DNA from: Scenedesmus sp. ARA3
Taxonomy: Eukaryota > Chlorophyta > Chlorophyceae > Sphaeropleales > Scenedesmaceae
Assembly (NCBI GenBank): GCA_004335835.1
Contig: RWJK01001313.1
Coordinates: 86,674 to 150,673 of the forward strand
DNA length: 64,000 nt
Direction: 5' to 3'
The translations under genes were made by a program, and so were the position numbers. Every line of letters begins with the position of its first letter. The first letter of the stretch is position 1. The notes beneath the pieces are model-generated. The model had not been told where the DNA came from. It was given only the letters and a program-made list of their open reading frames with translations, and searched no databases. This document shows, piece after piece, positions 23,291-35,087 of this stretch.

Positions 23291-23690
23291 CTCAGTAGTG
23301 CTCAACGACGCAACGCATTGATTCGCCCATCATTCAGCATAGGTACACACACAGCACATATGACATTGACAAGGCAGTAAGTCAAGGAGCCAAGCCGCCG
23401 CAGGCGCTCATAGTTATGCAGCTGCCGCTGCTGCAGCAAGAATGTGCCTTGCCGAGCTCAGCCGCAGCTTGGCTGCAGGGAGTGCTCAACAACACAGTGT
23501 TTTTTTGGACGACCGTACATCATAGATACACACACAGCAGAGCTGAGATTGTTGTAGCCATCAAAGCGATCAAATCAAGTCCACGAGCCAGGCCGTTGCA
23601 GGCACTCAGTATGCAGCTGCCGCTGCTGCAGCAAGCATGTGCTGGCACGCGCTCTGCAGGCTAGCCTCTGCCTTGCCCAGCTCAGCTGCA
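23290..23690 (-). repeat. Tandem echo of a terminal exon and 3' UTR
   Basis: ATGCAGCTGCCGCTGCTGCA, which overlaps the final codons of the 1263-residue protein at 23611, recurs at 23416 (195 bp). Downstream flanks also repeat: TACACACACAGCA occurs near 23344 and 23527, about 183 bp apart. The copy has indels and would not encode the same C-terminus. This is the same arrangement as the echoes after the stop codons of hisC and DHX8. Confidence 0.65.
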
Positions 23691-25679
23691 GCCTTAGCAG
23701 CAGCCCATGCACTGCGCTGATCCCATCCAAGGTTCAGCATCCACACACCGCTGCTGCTGCTGCTGCTGCTGGCGCGGGAGCAGGGCTTTGCCACTCCCGT
23801 GGGGCGTGCAGGCGCAAACGCAGGCCTGTATTTAGATGCGGCTGGCACTGCTGCACGCGTTTGCGCAGCAAGTTGCCAAGTCAGTGGCAGCAAGGGTCCC
23901 TCGGGGACTGCACTAGCATCAGCATCAGGAGCGGCAGCAGCGATTGACTTGGCTGCAGTGCGGGATGCTGCTGCTGCGCTGTAGCTGCGCAGAGGGTGTG
24001 TCCTGCGCAGCTCCACGCCTCCTACCGGACCAAGTGGAATTGCAAAAGCCGCAGCAGCAGCAGCAGCAGCAGCAGCTGTCTTTGTTGCAGCTGCTGCAGC
24101 TGGCGTTGCTGCAGCCATGTGCGTGTTTTTGTTGTATACTGCAGGCTGCGTGGTGGCAGTGGCGCTGCTGAACAGAGCGGCTGCAGTGGAAGATTGGGAA
24201 GGGCTGCGCTGCTTGAACACTGCTGCTGCAAGCTTGGCCTGTAGATCGCGGTGAGCCAGGCCAACCGCAGCACACAGGCTCTGCAGCTGCTGCCGCTGCT
24301 GCTGATTTGTCGTGCCTGCTGCAGTTGAAGCAACAGTGTGTGCTGCACGCCAGCTAGACTTCTCGAGTGACACAGCAGCTGAGAACAGCTGCCGGGATGC
24401 TGTGAACGCTGCATCGTTTGCTGCAAACGCCGCCGCAAACGCCGTGTACCCGCCACCGCCAGCACTGCTGTTGCTGAATGTGCTGCCACTGGCATCATCT
24501 GTTGCAGCCGGGATTGTGCACTGCAGGCTGCGAGAGCGCGCTGTTCCAGCAATTTGCATGACTGTCTGCGCTGGCTGCAGCAGCGCTGCGGCTTTGCTGT
24601 TCACACGTGCTGCCCAGCTGCGGAGGGCTCTTGCTGCTGCTGCCATGTTAGCTGGAGACGCCGCATTGCGCCCAGCCTGCACTGTGGCGGATGCTTTGAA
24701 GCTGCGTGCTGCGTGATAAGGTGCAGGACCTGCTGCTTGGGTGAAAGGTAATGGCTGTTTGACTTTCGCTGTGCTGCGCGCAGCTGTGCGCTGTCCCTTG
24801 ATGTGGTGTGCGCTGAAGGCTGGTGCTGCAGCCCAGGGGTCGCTGTGCATGTCAACAGCAGCATGTTTCTGATGCTGCTGCTGCTGCTGTGCAGCAGGCT
24901 TGTTGCGAGCGTCACCTTCGACTGGCAGTAGCATCGGGAAAGACACCCAAGTTGCCACCCAGCTGCCGGAAGCAAAGGCACCAACGCCTGCGCTGCTGCT
25001 GTTGCTTGCGCGAGTGATGGTAGCATCCTGGAGGCTGGCTGTGCTGTTGGATTTGCTGTGCACGCTGCTGCTGTTGGCCATGGCAGGTGCCACAGCTGCT
25101 GTGTTTGTGCCTGGTGCTGCCTCTTGGGCTTTATCTTGAGCACCTTGCAGGTTGAGGCCTAAGTGCTGCTTGATAGCACTTGCAGCAGCACTGGGGCTGC
25201 CGCTGGGCGGCTGCTGCTGCTGCTGCTGCCAGCCGGCAGAAGTGACAGCTGGCGGCATGTGCACCAGCAAGACACCGCCGCTGCTGCTCTTGCAGCTGGA
25301 AGCAGTAGTACCACGCTGCTGCTCCTTCGGCTGCAGCTGCGGCAGCATGTAGCGCTGATTGTACTGCAGCTGGTACCGCTGCTGATTGTACTGCTTGTAC
25401 TGCTGCTGTGTGGCAGTACAAGTGCGTGGCGGTGGCATGGGGCACGTCGGCTGCTGATCTGCCGGCGCAAGCACGGGCTGAGCAGCAGCAGCAGCAGCAG
25501 CAATGCGGCTGCTGCTGGGGGATGGCAGCAGCTGCAGGTGTTTGCCGCATGCTGAGCAACTGATAGGTGGCAGCATGGGTAGGGTGAGCCCAGCGGCCTC
25601 TGCACCGTGACCCACAACCGGAGGAAGCATCGGCAGGGTCAAGCCAGCATCCAGGCCAGCAATCTGTACAGGCTCGGCA

Positions 25680-25710
<31 letters not shown>

Positions 25711-27884
25711 TGGCGCTGCCTGGCTGCGGATACACCACAGGTGGCAGCATTGGCAGAGTGAGGCCTCCGCTAATGCCCGCAGCTTTGTAGACAAGCTTCC
25801 TGATGGCTGCAAAGTCCAGTGCCTGACTGCTACCGCTGCTGCTGCTGCTGCTGCTGCTGCGGATTGGTGTGGTGGCCTTGGAAGCTGCACTGCCACTGCG
25901 GGACTGCACACTGCGGGGAACACGCTGCATGCTGGCAGTTGGCGTACCCAGCACCAGGCAAGGTGGAGCCGGATGGTAGAGCAGGGGCACGGGCTTTGTG
26001 GGTCTTGCAATGCGCCAGACAGTTGCTGCTGCCTTGGTAGGGAGATGAGGCATGGTGTCTGGCAGCAGGTCAGTCCACCACTGGGTGCCATTGCTGACTG
26101 CTGCGGTAGCTGCCTTAGCTGTGCGGTCAGCAGCAGCAGCCAGCAGGCCGGCCGCTGCCTGCAGCCATGGGAGCTTGCTGCTGAGCTTGCTGGTGGTGCT
26201 GCTGGTGTTGCTGGCAAGCGTTGGCTGCTGGCCGATTGGCGCCTGCTGCTGCTGCTGCTGCAGGTGCTGGGTGACTGTGCACTGCACGATTGGCTTAGCA
26301 GGCGCTGCTGCTGCTGCTGCTGCTGCAGTGTGCTTGCCAGCATGGAAGGACCAGAGGTATGTGCAAAGGCGGTGTGCTGCTGACATGTTGGCAGCCTTGC
26401 CAGGGCACTGCGCGCCACCACCAGCAGCAGCAGCAGCCTGGCAAGCGCTTGGGTTGGCTGCTGCTGATGCCTCAGGGACGCGGATTGCAGCAGTGGCCTT
26501 GGAAGCGCCTGCAACAGCACAGTAGCAGGCAGCAGCAGGCACAGGAGTGAGCACAATTGACCCAACAACATACAGTACATTCTCAGCTCCGGCAGAGTTG
26601 TGGCGGCCAGCCTACATTGTTCCTGCAGTGTTCACGTTGGGTACCTACCTTGTGCAGCTGCCGCTGTAGGGTGCCAAGAAACATCCAGAGTCACCGGAAA
26701 ATAGGAAACATGAAGAAATGCATACCTGACCAGCGACTGTGAAGGACACGTATGCAACCATGCTGCACGCTGTCCTGTCACGTGCATGCTTCTGTATGAC
26801 ACTGACACTAACAACGCAATGGGTCACAATTATGCCAAAGCACGCCAAGCAGACACGCACGCAGCGCCTTACCTGCTAGCCAAGGAGCCAAATGGGGCTT
26901 TGGGTAGCGGCATTGCCACTCTCTGGGGCATGACAGCATCATGTTCACTAGCACTGGTGCTGTGATTGGCTGCTGCGCTGCGCCCTGAGGGCCGTTTCCA
27001 TTTGCTGCTGATCGTGCTGCGATGGCGGCAGTGCTGTTGCTGGAAAGGCCTGCTGCTGCGCGTGCAGCGCCAACTGGGAAGGTTGGCACAGCAGCGGTGG
27101 CAGTGTAGCGGGCGTAGGGCGACAGAGGTAGGGCGTGCTTAGTTGGCACTGCTGGCGTAGGTGTGGTGGTGAATGCGATGGAGGCTGGCCGCATCAGCAG
27201 GAGCGGCAGCAGCATTGCAATGGCTGCTGCCGCGCACGCGCCAAACAGCAGCAGCAGCACTGCAAAGGTGCTGTTGTTGCGCGCGGGAGCCTTGCTTGAG
27301 GTGTTAGGGTTGTCTGTGCAGGTGGGGGTGGTGTCCTGAGAGCTGGCTGCTGGGATGCCGTAGGAGGCAGCAGCACCAATTTCACCAAAGGATGAATGCT
27401 TGTCATTGCCAGCGGTTGTCTGCAGCGATGCTGCCGTGTGGCTGTCAGCCGTCCCCTCGGACTCGAAAGCCTGCCCCTGCTGCTTCACAGCTGCTGGGCT
27501 GGCTGGCACGCAGTGGATGCTTGCCATGGCCTCTTGAATGATGTCCTGCAACAAAACACGGGTGTAAGTTTATAGTCTAAGCAGCGTGCGACGGTGGCGG
27601 GTTCGAACAGGCTGACGTGCCAGCCTACAGGATCAGAACCATCCGTGGCTTCTGTGCGTCTACGCGACCTTTTGACAGCTTACCTGCAGCTGATCGAACG
27701 GCCCAGCATCTTCCAGAGCTGTAATCACAGCGGCAGCAGCGGCACTCGGAGTCCCGCATCCTTCGCTGGCACTGTCCTCCAGCGAAATCACCCCCAGGGA
27801 GTCTGCGTCATCCTCATGCACGCCAAATTGCTCCGAGTTCCTGCTAAGGGGCCGCTCCACCCACTCAAAATCCATCTGATCCAT
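23606..27884 (-). CDS. Large Ala/Ser/Gln-rich single-pass membrane protein
   Basis: Not assignable to a family. Exons 27884-27684, 27545-26873, 26663-26649 (a 15-nt micro-exon) and 26508-23606 join in matching phases to 3792 nt (1263 aa). The N-terminal 67 residues are acidic (MDQMDFEWVERPLSRNSEQF start). Exon 2 carries one strong membrane segment, FAVLLLLFGACAAAAIAMLL. The remainder is a long Ala/Ser/Gln/Pro region with Gln runs and a repeated GLTLPMLPP motif (three clear copies plus FPMLLPVEG). With one helix and an acidic N-terminal tail, a type II-like topology with the long domain outside the cytosol is possible but unproven. The start at 27884 was chosen because upstream in-frame sequence looks non-coding. 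The micro-exon continues an Ala-rich segment and preserves phase 1 on both sides. Confidence 0.55.
26649..26663 (-). other. 15-nt micro-exon
   Basis: CGGCAGCTGCACAAG lies between CCCTACAG and GTAGGT on the minus strand. Upstream exon 2 ends and downstream exon 4 begins in phase 1, so this exon fits both and inserts A-A-A-A-Q. Without it the flanking exons still join in frame, so inclusion would be optional at protein level. Confidence 0.5.
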
Positions 27885-28922
27885 TCTAGGCGCACAGCGA
27901 TGCGCGATGGAGCCGTCGTTTGCTAAGAAAAGCTTAGAATAGCGCAGTAGAGTATGTGACGTAGAGGGTGCGAGTTTAGGTGCTGCTACAAAAAAATATC
28001 TGTGTGGTTCCCACCCTTGGAGCTGCGCCCGCCCTGACAGAACTGAGCTGACCTCACGCAAAATGAAAGATCCAGCCTTGCCGAGCGCCAGCTGAAGGTG
28101 AGTTAGGGCCATCCACGTGAGCCCCAGCCTGGGTTACTCGGTCAATTTGACAAGGGTTTGCACTCTCTGAAGTTCATCTGCTCGTGTCCGGCAACTCATG
28201 GGAAGGAGCCAGCGCTAATGTACAACATGTAGGTGGATTAGTGGGTCGCTGCTGACACAGCCTGCTGAGCCAACCATGCGCAACATTCCAGGACGATAAA
28301 GTGCTGCTGCTGCTGCTGCCGTTATCAGCCACAGTGTGGTTTCAGGCAGCAGCGGCAGCACATACAGTATCGTCAGAGTCACATTGCAGATTGAGTCAGT
28401 GATTGCGAGCCTGCAGTTGCCGGCAGCACCTTTTTCTACAAGGCACAGCGTTGTGTGGGGTAATCACATGGTGACAGGTGAAGCAGGGGCCCCTTATCAT
28501 AGAGGCAGCGACCCAGCCCAGTAGGTGTTCTGCTCAAATTTGGACAGGTGTTACCTGGAAGCTGCAGATCACGAACCCGCAAACAATGCCTGGTCTCACC
28601 TGGTGAACATCACCACTGCTGAGCCCTAGGGATCAGATTCGTGACATAGTTATCGCTTACAACCGCCAAGCACATCGAGTAACGAACGAGTAGCACTGTT
28701 ACTGCTGATGTCGATTGCCCAAAGGAAGATGCGCACTGTAGCAGTCGTGGCTGGTTCCTGCCTGTAGACGTTTGAACTGCTCCACGCTAAAGCGAGGCTG
28801 CCCGAAGTAGAGCCATTGGAAATATATTAGAAGCCCCAGCACACTTTATTTGTTTCGCTCCTCCTCACACGGAGGTGTTCTCTGTGGCCTATCCCGCAGC
28901 AGCAGCAGCAGCAACAGTAGCC
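27885..28922. promoter_or_regulatory. Divergent intergenic region
   Basis: About 1.04 kb between two head-to-head genes, the membrane protein on the left and RAB5IF-like on the right. A minus-strand frame continues upstream to 28112 without a stop, so a longer N-terminus of the left gene cannot be excluded. No other gene is seen. Confidence 0.4.
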
Positions 28923-30610
28923 ATGGCAGATGCTGATCAACCGAAGAACTTGGCGTTCTATATCGGAAAGATAAGGCAGCGAGACGCAGCATCCTGGGAA
29001 AAGGTACAGCAGCAGCACACCGCAGATGCACGGCCCAAGCAGCTGCAGCAGCAGTGCAGCCCAGCATCAGCATCATCAGCAGAACTCATGGTGGCCATGC
29101 TGTTTGCTGTTGCAGGATGATTTGCAGGACGTGCTATACTGGTTTAGACAAGTAATAGGCATCGTATTCGGGCTGGTGTGGGGCTTTGCAGGCATAACAG
29201 GCTTCCTGGGCTTCATGTCGTGAGTGCAGGCTGGCTGCTGCTGCTGCTGCTGTTGCTGCTGATGTTGGTGTGAATCACCATTAACGACCAACTTGCAGCA
29301 GTTGAAATATATCCTGGATCACAAAATGGCTTTGGGCCAGTGACGCAGCAATCAGTGGAGGCCTGTGTTCAGCAGCTGCAGGCGGTGCAGCGGTGTAGCA
29401 GGTGCTGCCAAGCAGCAGCGGAGCAAAGCAGCACACTTGACACACCGGCAGCGCATGATGCTATGTGACATGATGCATGCCTGCTGACCACCGCTCAGCC
29501 TGCCTGTCCGCTGCTGCATGCACACCCGTGATGGCAGCAGCTGCTGTGCTGCTGAGCTGTCAAGGGCAGCATTCAACTATCGCTTACGACCACAGTGCAA
29601 CCACCGCTTGTATTCAATTGAAGTGTCTGATTGCTGTGCGGTGCTCAACATGCGCTCCTGCAGGTTTGTCATCTCCAGCTGTATGCTGACAATGGCCGCC
29701 TACAAGAGCGTGCTCGGGTGAGGCGCCTTGCATGAATGCGCTGCAGCAGCAGCCAAGCCAGGCAAACACGCAGCAGGCATACCAGACTGTTACCACAGCC
29801 CCCAGGCACAAGTAGCAGGGTGTTGTGCACTCTGCATGATGCCAGCAGTCAACCATTAGGAGGTTGGAGTGAAGCAGCTGCTGCTGGCACACCTTGTTAG
29901 GAATACGAGCAGCCTGCACAGGAGTACATGAGTTACGCAGCATACCAGCACGTAAGCTGCTGCCATCACCCACAACCTGCAAGTAAACATGCTTGCTGGT
30001 AATTCAAAACCTCCACATAACATGTATTGTAACAACATGTGACATGTTATGTAACAACAGGATTGACGAGGAGGACTATGGCGGCCACGCGGACCTGATT
30101 CAGGAGGGCTTGCCGGGTTCCATTGGCAGCTTTCTGGTGAGCTGGCTGATGGATGACACAACCCATGCTCTGTATACTAGAGAAGCAGCAGCACTAGCAG
30201 CAGCAGCAGCTGTAATGCCTTGCTGTTGCGAATGTGGAGGCCATTGGTAGCTTCCTGGTGAGCTGCATGCTTTATAACACCCGCCATGCGTTACATTCAA
30301 TGGCAGCAGCAGCAGCAGCAGCAGTTGCAGCTGTGATGCCTTTTTTTTGCGACTGCTAAGGGCATGAGGGGCATGCATGGTGGTGCTAGGCTTGAAGTGC
30401 TAGCTGCATTGAGGCGGCCCCGCTGCAGCTCACTTGACCAACACATGTACATCAACAGCAGGTTGTCAGCAACTCCAGAGCAGTGTCACATCTGGTACGT
30501 CTCAGCAACTGCTGACTCACGTGTTCTCACGCCACTTTGCCGTGCTGTTTTTACACCGCTTCTGCCTGCAGCTCACTTGGACGCTCGCGTACACCGCCAT
30601 GCACTCATAA
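28923..30610 (+). CDS. RAB5IF/Rab5-interacting family ER membrane protein
   Basis: Small two- to three-helix membrane protein of the Rab5-interacting/EMC6-like family. The animal member (RAB5IF, C20orf24) is associated with ER translocon and respirasome assembly; the algal role is inferred from the family. Exons 28923-29003, 29116-29219, 29664-29717, 30061-30136, 30572-30610 give 354 nt (117 aa, TAA) with all phases consistent. Matches to the family are DVLYWFRQVIGIVFGLVWG, then GITGFLGF, the conserved acidic loop IDEEDYGG followed by L-x-x-EG, and the ending LTWTLAYTAMHS. The length is close to the animal protein (about 130-140 aa). The start follows CC at an ATG giving MADADQPKNL. An echo of exon 4 lies 121 bp into the last intron. 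Confidence 0.88.
30115..30265 (+). repeat. Echo of RAB5IF-like exon 4 end and donor
   Basis: CCATTGGCAGCTTTCTGGTG at 30120 recurs as CCATTGGTAGCTTCCTGGTG at 30241, 121 bp later, both followed by AGCTG. The two differences are synonymous in the exon frame (GGC/GGT, TTT/TTC). Weaker similarity continues into both flanks (poly-CAG then CTGTAATGCC / CTGTGATGCC). Confidence 0.8.
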
Positions 30611-31601
30611 GGATACACAGCAGGCAGGAGCATGGGCATTACTGATGCTCGTGGCAGGCCGGCAGCAGTGCTGCAGCTTCTGGTTGTGAAGCACGGCAGT
30701 AAACAGCGGACCACAGCAGGTGCCCCAAGACCAGCTGGGCCAGCCGGCAGCAGATGTTGCTGGCAGCAGCTGCGACCAACGTTGCTGATGTGTCGGCTGC
30801 TGCGAGGTGGCGCTGCTGCCGTGCCCTGTAGGCACACACGGCAGATCAGTGCTGCTACCAAATTAGATGGCGGCGGCGACAGCAATTGAAGTGCAACGTT
30901 ACGCCTGCCATGCTGCAAGGCGCTGGCAGGGTGGCTTGCTGGCCCAGCAAACCCGGGGTATGGTTTTGTTTTGCATCAAAGCTAAGTCATGGTGCAGCAC
31001 ATTAGTGCTCTGGACACTTCGGGTACAAAGACCGCTAGAAAGATGCCCGCTAAAAAGAATTTCGGCACCGTTTCCCCTGCAAACAAGCGCATTAAGACCG
31101 CCGTAAATAACCTTAATTTCCGTGTGGCCTTGGGCTGCAGTCACGCTGGTGCCCATGTACTGCTTTGTGTGGCCATCATCTACTGGACATGTAGCACTGG
31201 AATCAACACTACCTTTGTGGCCACAGACGATTGCAGCGTCTGAGAACCTTTACACCCATCGTTGCAACAGACTTCTTTATCTTATCAGACTTCTTTATCC
31301 CAATAATGTTGCTGCCACTGACTCATGGCCGCCATGGAGTCCATGATCACGTGTGACCAGCACGGAATGTGATGTGCCGTCACGGCGCTGATGAGGCAAT
31401 AAGCACGACGGCTGAGACGAAAATTAAAATTCATGCGGCGGCAGCTGTGTGGCATCGTGCCGCAAACGCATTCACGTAGTACCTCAACAGCAGTGCCATC
31501 AGCAGCAAACGTCATGAGCCGCAAGTTATGCCACACCAGCACGGCATGCTGGACACACTTCCAGGCAAGATCACTTCAGCTGAAGTAACAAGCAGCGCCT
31601 C
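30611..31601. other. Convergent intergenic region, no supported gene
   Basis: Lies between the 3' ends of the RAB5IF-like and MYND genes. A short plus-strand frame near 31043 (start MPAKKNFGTVSPANKR) has a basic N-terminus but no partner exon or domain; left uncalled. Confidence 0.45.
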
Positions 31602-32360
31602 TCAGCGTGCGCGTGCAGCCTGCAGCCGCTTGCAGGCGGCCTTGTGCTGCTTCCAGTGCTGCACCTGCAAGCCAATCCAAGCAGCGAGTGTTGCAGTAAC
31701 GATGACAGCACCACGTTCAGGTTGCAGGACGATTTGTAAAGCTTACTGCACTACAGGAAGTACCTCTTGCTCTGCAACAGTGCTTTTGTGAGGAACACCT
31801 AGGCTGTCGAAACCTCAGTGGCACCTGTGTGTTCACATGCAATGCGGATGCGGAGCACACAAACAGTGAAGCAGAACAGCACAGCGGCGCGGTGTCTGCC
31901 AGCAGCACACAAGCCATGCACATATTTGCACCCTGGTGTGCTGCTGTGTTACAAAGCTCCTGCAGAGTCCTGCAAGCTTTGCACGCATGAAGCCTGCCGC
32001 TGTATGCTCACCTGGCAGTCCTTGCCACAGTAGCGGGCCACCTTGCAGCCGCTGCAGATGTTGCCCTTGCCTCCCACCAGCGCTGACTCACTCAGCTGCT
32101 CCAGATTCGAACAGCCAGGCCGGTTGCAGCATAACCTCACTGGTAGCTGTGCTGCACTGCTGCCCCAAACGCCTCCAGCTGCTGCGCAACTGCTGGTTTG
32201 ACTTCCCGTCTCATTTCCTGCAAGAGGTCTGCAGCTGTCACAACGTCTGTGTTTGACCAGGTCTGCAGGGCTTTGATCGCCTTCCAAAGCCCTAGCTCCA
32301 GCTGCTCCTGCAGCTGCTGCAGAACCTTGGCCGGCACTGCTGTACCACCACCACTGCTGC

Positions 32361-32398
<38 letters not shown>

Positions 32399-33561
32399 AG
32401 GGCCTGCATCTGCTGCATCAGCCACTCAACATCATCAAGCTCCGCTTTCAGCATGGCTGACAGGTTGTGTGTCACCGCACGACGCTGGTTGACTACATGA
32501 CGCTGCACAGCCAGCATAGCATACGGCAGCAGGCAGCAACAGCATAAGGTGTGCAAAGTAATGTTTGCAACTTGGGTGGACAACCTTTTGCTTGCTGTGT
32601 CAGCACTACGCAGCTACGATGCAAGCGAGCTGACCTACATTTAAGTTGCTGTTTCAGCAGTTGTCCGGTGCGATGCAGCCACTTGAGCACACTGTACAAC
32701 ACATCTTGACCCCCTCTTCCAACGAGCACGCCATCACAAGTCCAAAGCAATGCTATGCAGCTATTGCGCTGCATCATGCATAGACACATGCATACCAAGT
32801 GCCCTGCTCAAACACAGTATGCCGACAAGCAAAGCACGCTGCGGTAGAGCCACATAACCCCAATGCAAACGCCTACCTGAGCAGACTCAGGCGTCAGCGC
32901 TGCTGCTGCAAATGCAGCCCCAGACAGCTGCAAGCAGCGCGCTACCAGCGCCACCCAAGGCACTGTATCAGCAGCAGCATCTGCCTCAACCAGCTTGCTG
33001 CACACTGCCTTGGCTGCTGCCCTGGTGGTGCTGGCTGCTTCAGCAAACTCCAGGGCTAAGTCCTCACGCAAGCTTCGGACCCCAAACATTTGAGCAGCAG
33101 ACTTGCAGCCCGATGTCAGCAAGCAATGCAGCTCCTTTGCTGCTGCTGCGATCTGTGCTGGGGCAGCACCGGCCCTTGCCAGCTTCACTGCTGCTTTTGC
33201 TGCCTCTACTGCTGCTGCTGCCGCCCGCTCACTCGCAGGACTGGGCCTCGCCTGCTTTGCCCTGGTTGCTGACAGTGCTGCTAACGCTGCCTCGCGCGCT
33301 TTCGCTGCAGCTGCTGCATCGGCTGCAGGAGCTGTCTCCTGCAGTTTCACCTCCTGGAACCAATGGAAGGTACAGCCTGCTGTTGCTGCAATGGTGGCCG
33401 CAATGCGGTGTATGGTGTACAGCAGCTCTGGAGGCGATCCTTGGAATGTTTTGAGCTCAGAGACTCGGGGCCTGCTCAGGCACCTGAGTGCTGCTTCAAA
33501 TGCTGCTGCTGAGCCCGCCAGGTCAGCAGACACCACAGGCACCAGGGGCACAGCATCAGCT

Positions 33562-33596
<35 letters not shown>

Positions 33597-35042
33597 CAAG
33601 AAGCAGCGCATTGCAGTACAGCACGAGGGCAGGACATCAGCCGTACAGTGAGTCAATCCATCGTAGACAACGTCAGCTGCAGCAGCAGTCGGCTCGCAGC
33701 ACAGCAGGCACGCAGGGCAGACATGCAGCTACCCCAACTGCAGCACACAAACAGCACACAGCACGCAAACAAAGCACCGAGCGCCGCCAAGCTCTGAATG
33801 CAGCTCACCCCTCACTGCCACAGGTAATAGGCACACAGCGAACATGCAGCTCATCCAAAGTTCAGCACACAGACAGTATGAGAGCAGCACCATAACAATG
33901 CACGGACAGCTGCGCAGCTCTCAATGCAGCTCACCCCTCACTGCCACAAGCGTCAGCAGCCTCCCAAGCCCATACAGCGAAGCACTCTCCAATGCAGCCC
34001 AGCACCTGCGGCCCTCCGGCAGCTTGCTGCCAGCTTGTATGCTGTGCTGCACTGCAGGCACCAGCAGCGTCAGCATCTTGCGGCAGCTGTCAACTGCAGT
34101 CGCCTCTGTCCACAGCGCCTGGTGCCAGGGCTGCTTCTCTGTTGCAGCGCAGGTGTAGCTGCAAGCTAGGTGTGCCATCGCCAGCGCTACATCTGCAGCT
34201 GACAGGTCTGGCTGCAGCAGCAGCAGCTGAGTAGTGGAATCCAGCAGCCCTAGGCAGACCTCGGGCGTCAGGATCTGGCGCCACTGCTCCTGCTGCACGC
34301 TCTGCCGCACCCTGCTGCTGCTGCTGCTGAGGTCAGCTGCAACTTCAGGGTCCCCTAGCAGCTGCAGCGCAGTGCACACTGAGCTGCATGCCTGCACAAT
34401 ACCTTCTGCTATCAGATGCTCATCCACCTTATCTTCTGGCGTCCCCAGCACCTCTGCAGCATTTGGGCAGTCCAGTGCAGCAAACAAGTGATCATGCATG
34501 GCGGGAAACTCCTGCTTGCGCTGCTGCTGGCTGCTGCTGGCCTGCTTTCTACCCGAGTCCTTGCTACTGCTGCTGCTGCTGCTTGTTTGGCTGCCTGTCT
34601 GCACGGCGGTCTTGCCACCCATCTGATAGTACATCTGGCTAGCCATGGCTGCTACATTGGTGAGCAGCAGCTGCAGCATCTCAGGGTGCTGCTGCAGCTG
34701 CTGCTGCACACGTGCTGGGTCTGCCATGACGCTGAAGCCGAGTGCTGAAGCCAGCACTGAGCCTGTGCCAGCCGCCTGCTTCATGGCAGTCTCATGCAGA
34801 CTCATGCTGCTGAGCGTGCTGCTGCTGCTGCTGCTGCTGCTGCTTGCAGTGCTAGGAGCTGTGGAGGCGCATGCATGGAATGTGGCCATTGCAAGCTGTG
34901 TCATTGGCAGCAGACTGGGCTGGATCAGCGCTGGCCCCCGCTGCTGCACCAGCATGGGAACAAACTTCCAGGTGTGCAGCACTGCACCGCTCAGCCGTAG
35001 GCAGTCCTGCACATTGTACTGCTGCATTGCGTCTGGGAAGAC

Positions 35043-35087
<45 letters not shown>

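Noticed and set aside
27590..27640. GGGTTCGAAC resembling a tRNA T-loop
   Set aside because: The bases upstream and downstream do not form acceptor or anticodon stems; it is in an intron.
32095..32125. GATTCGAAC resembling a tRNA T-loop on the minus strand
   Set aside because: It is inside the MYND finger coding region and no cloverleaf can be drawn around it.
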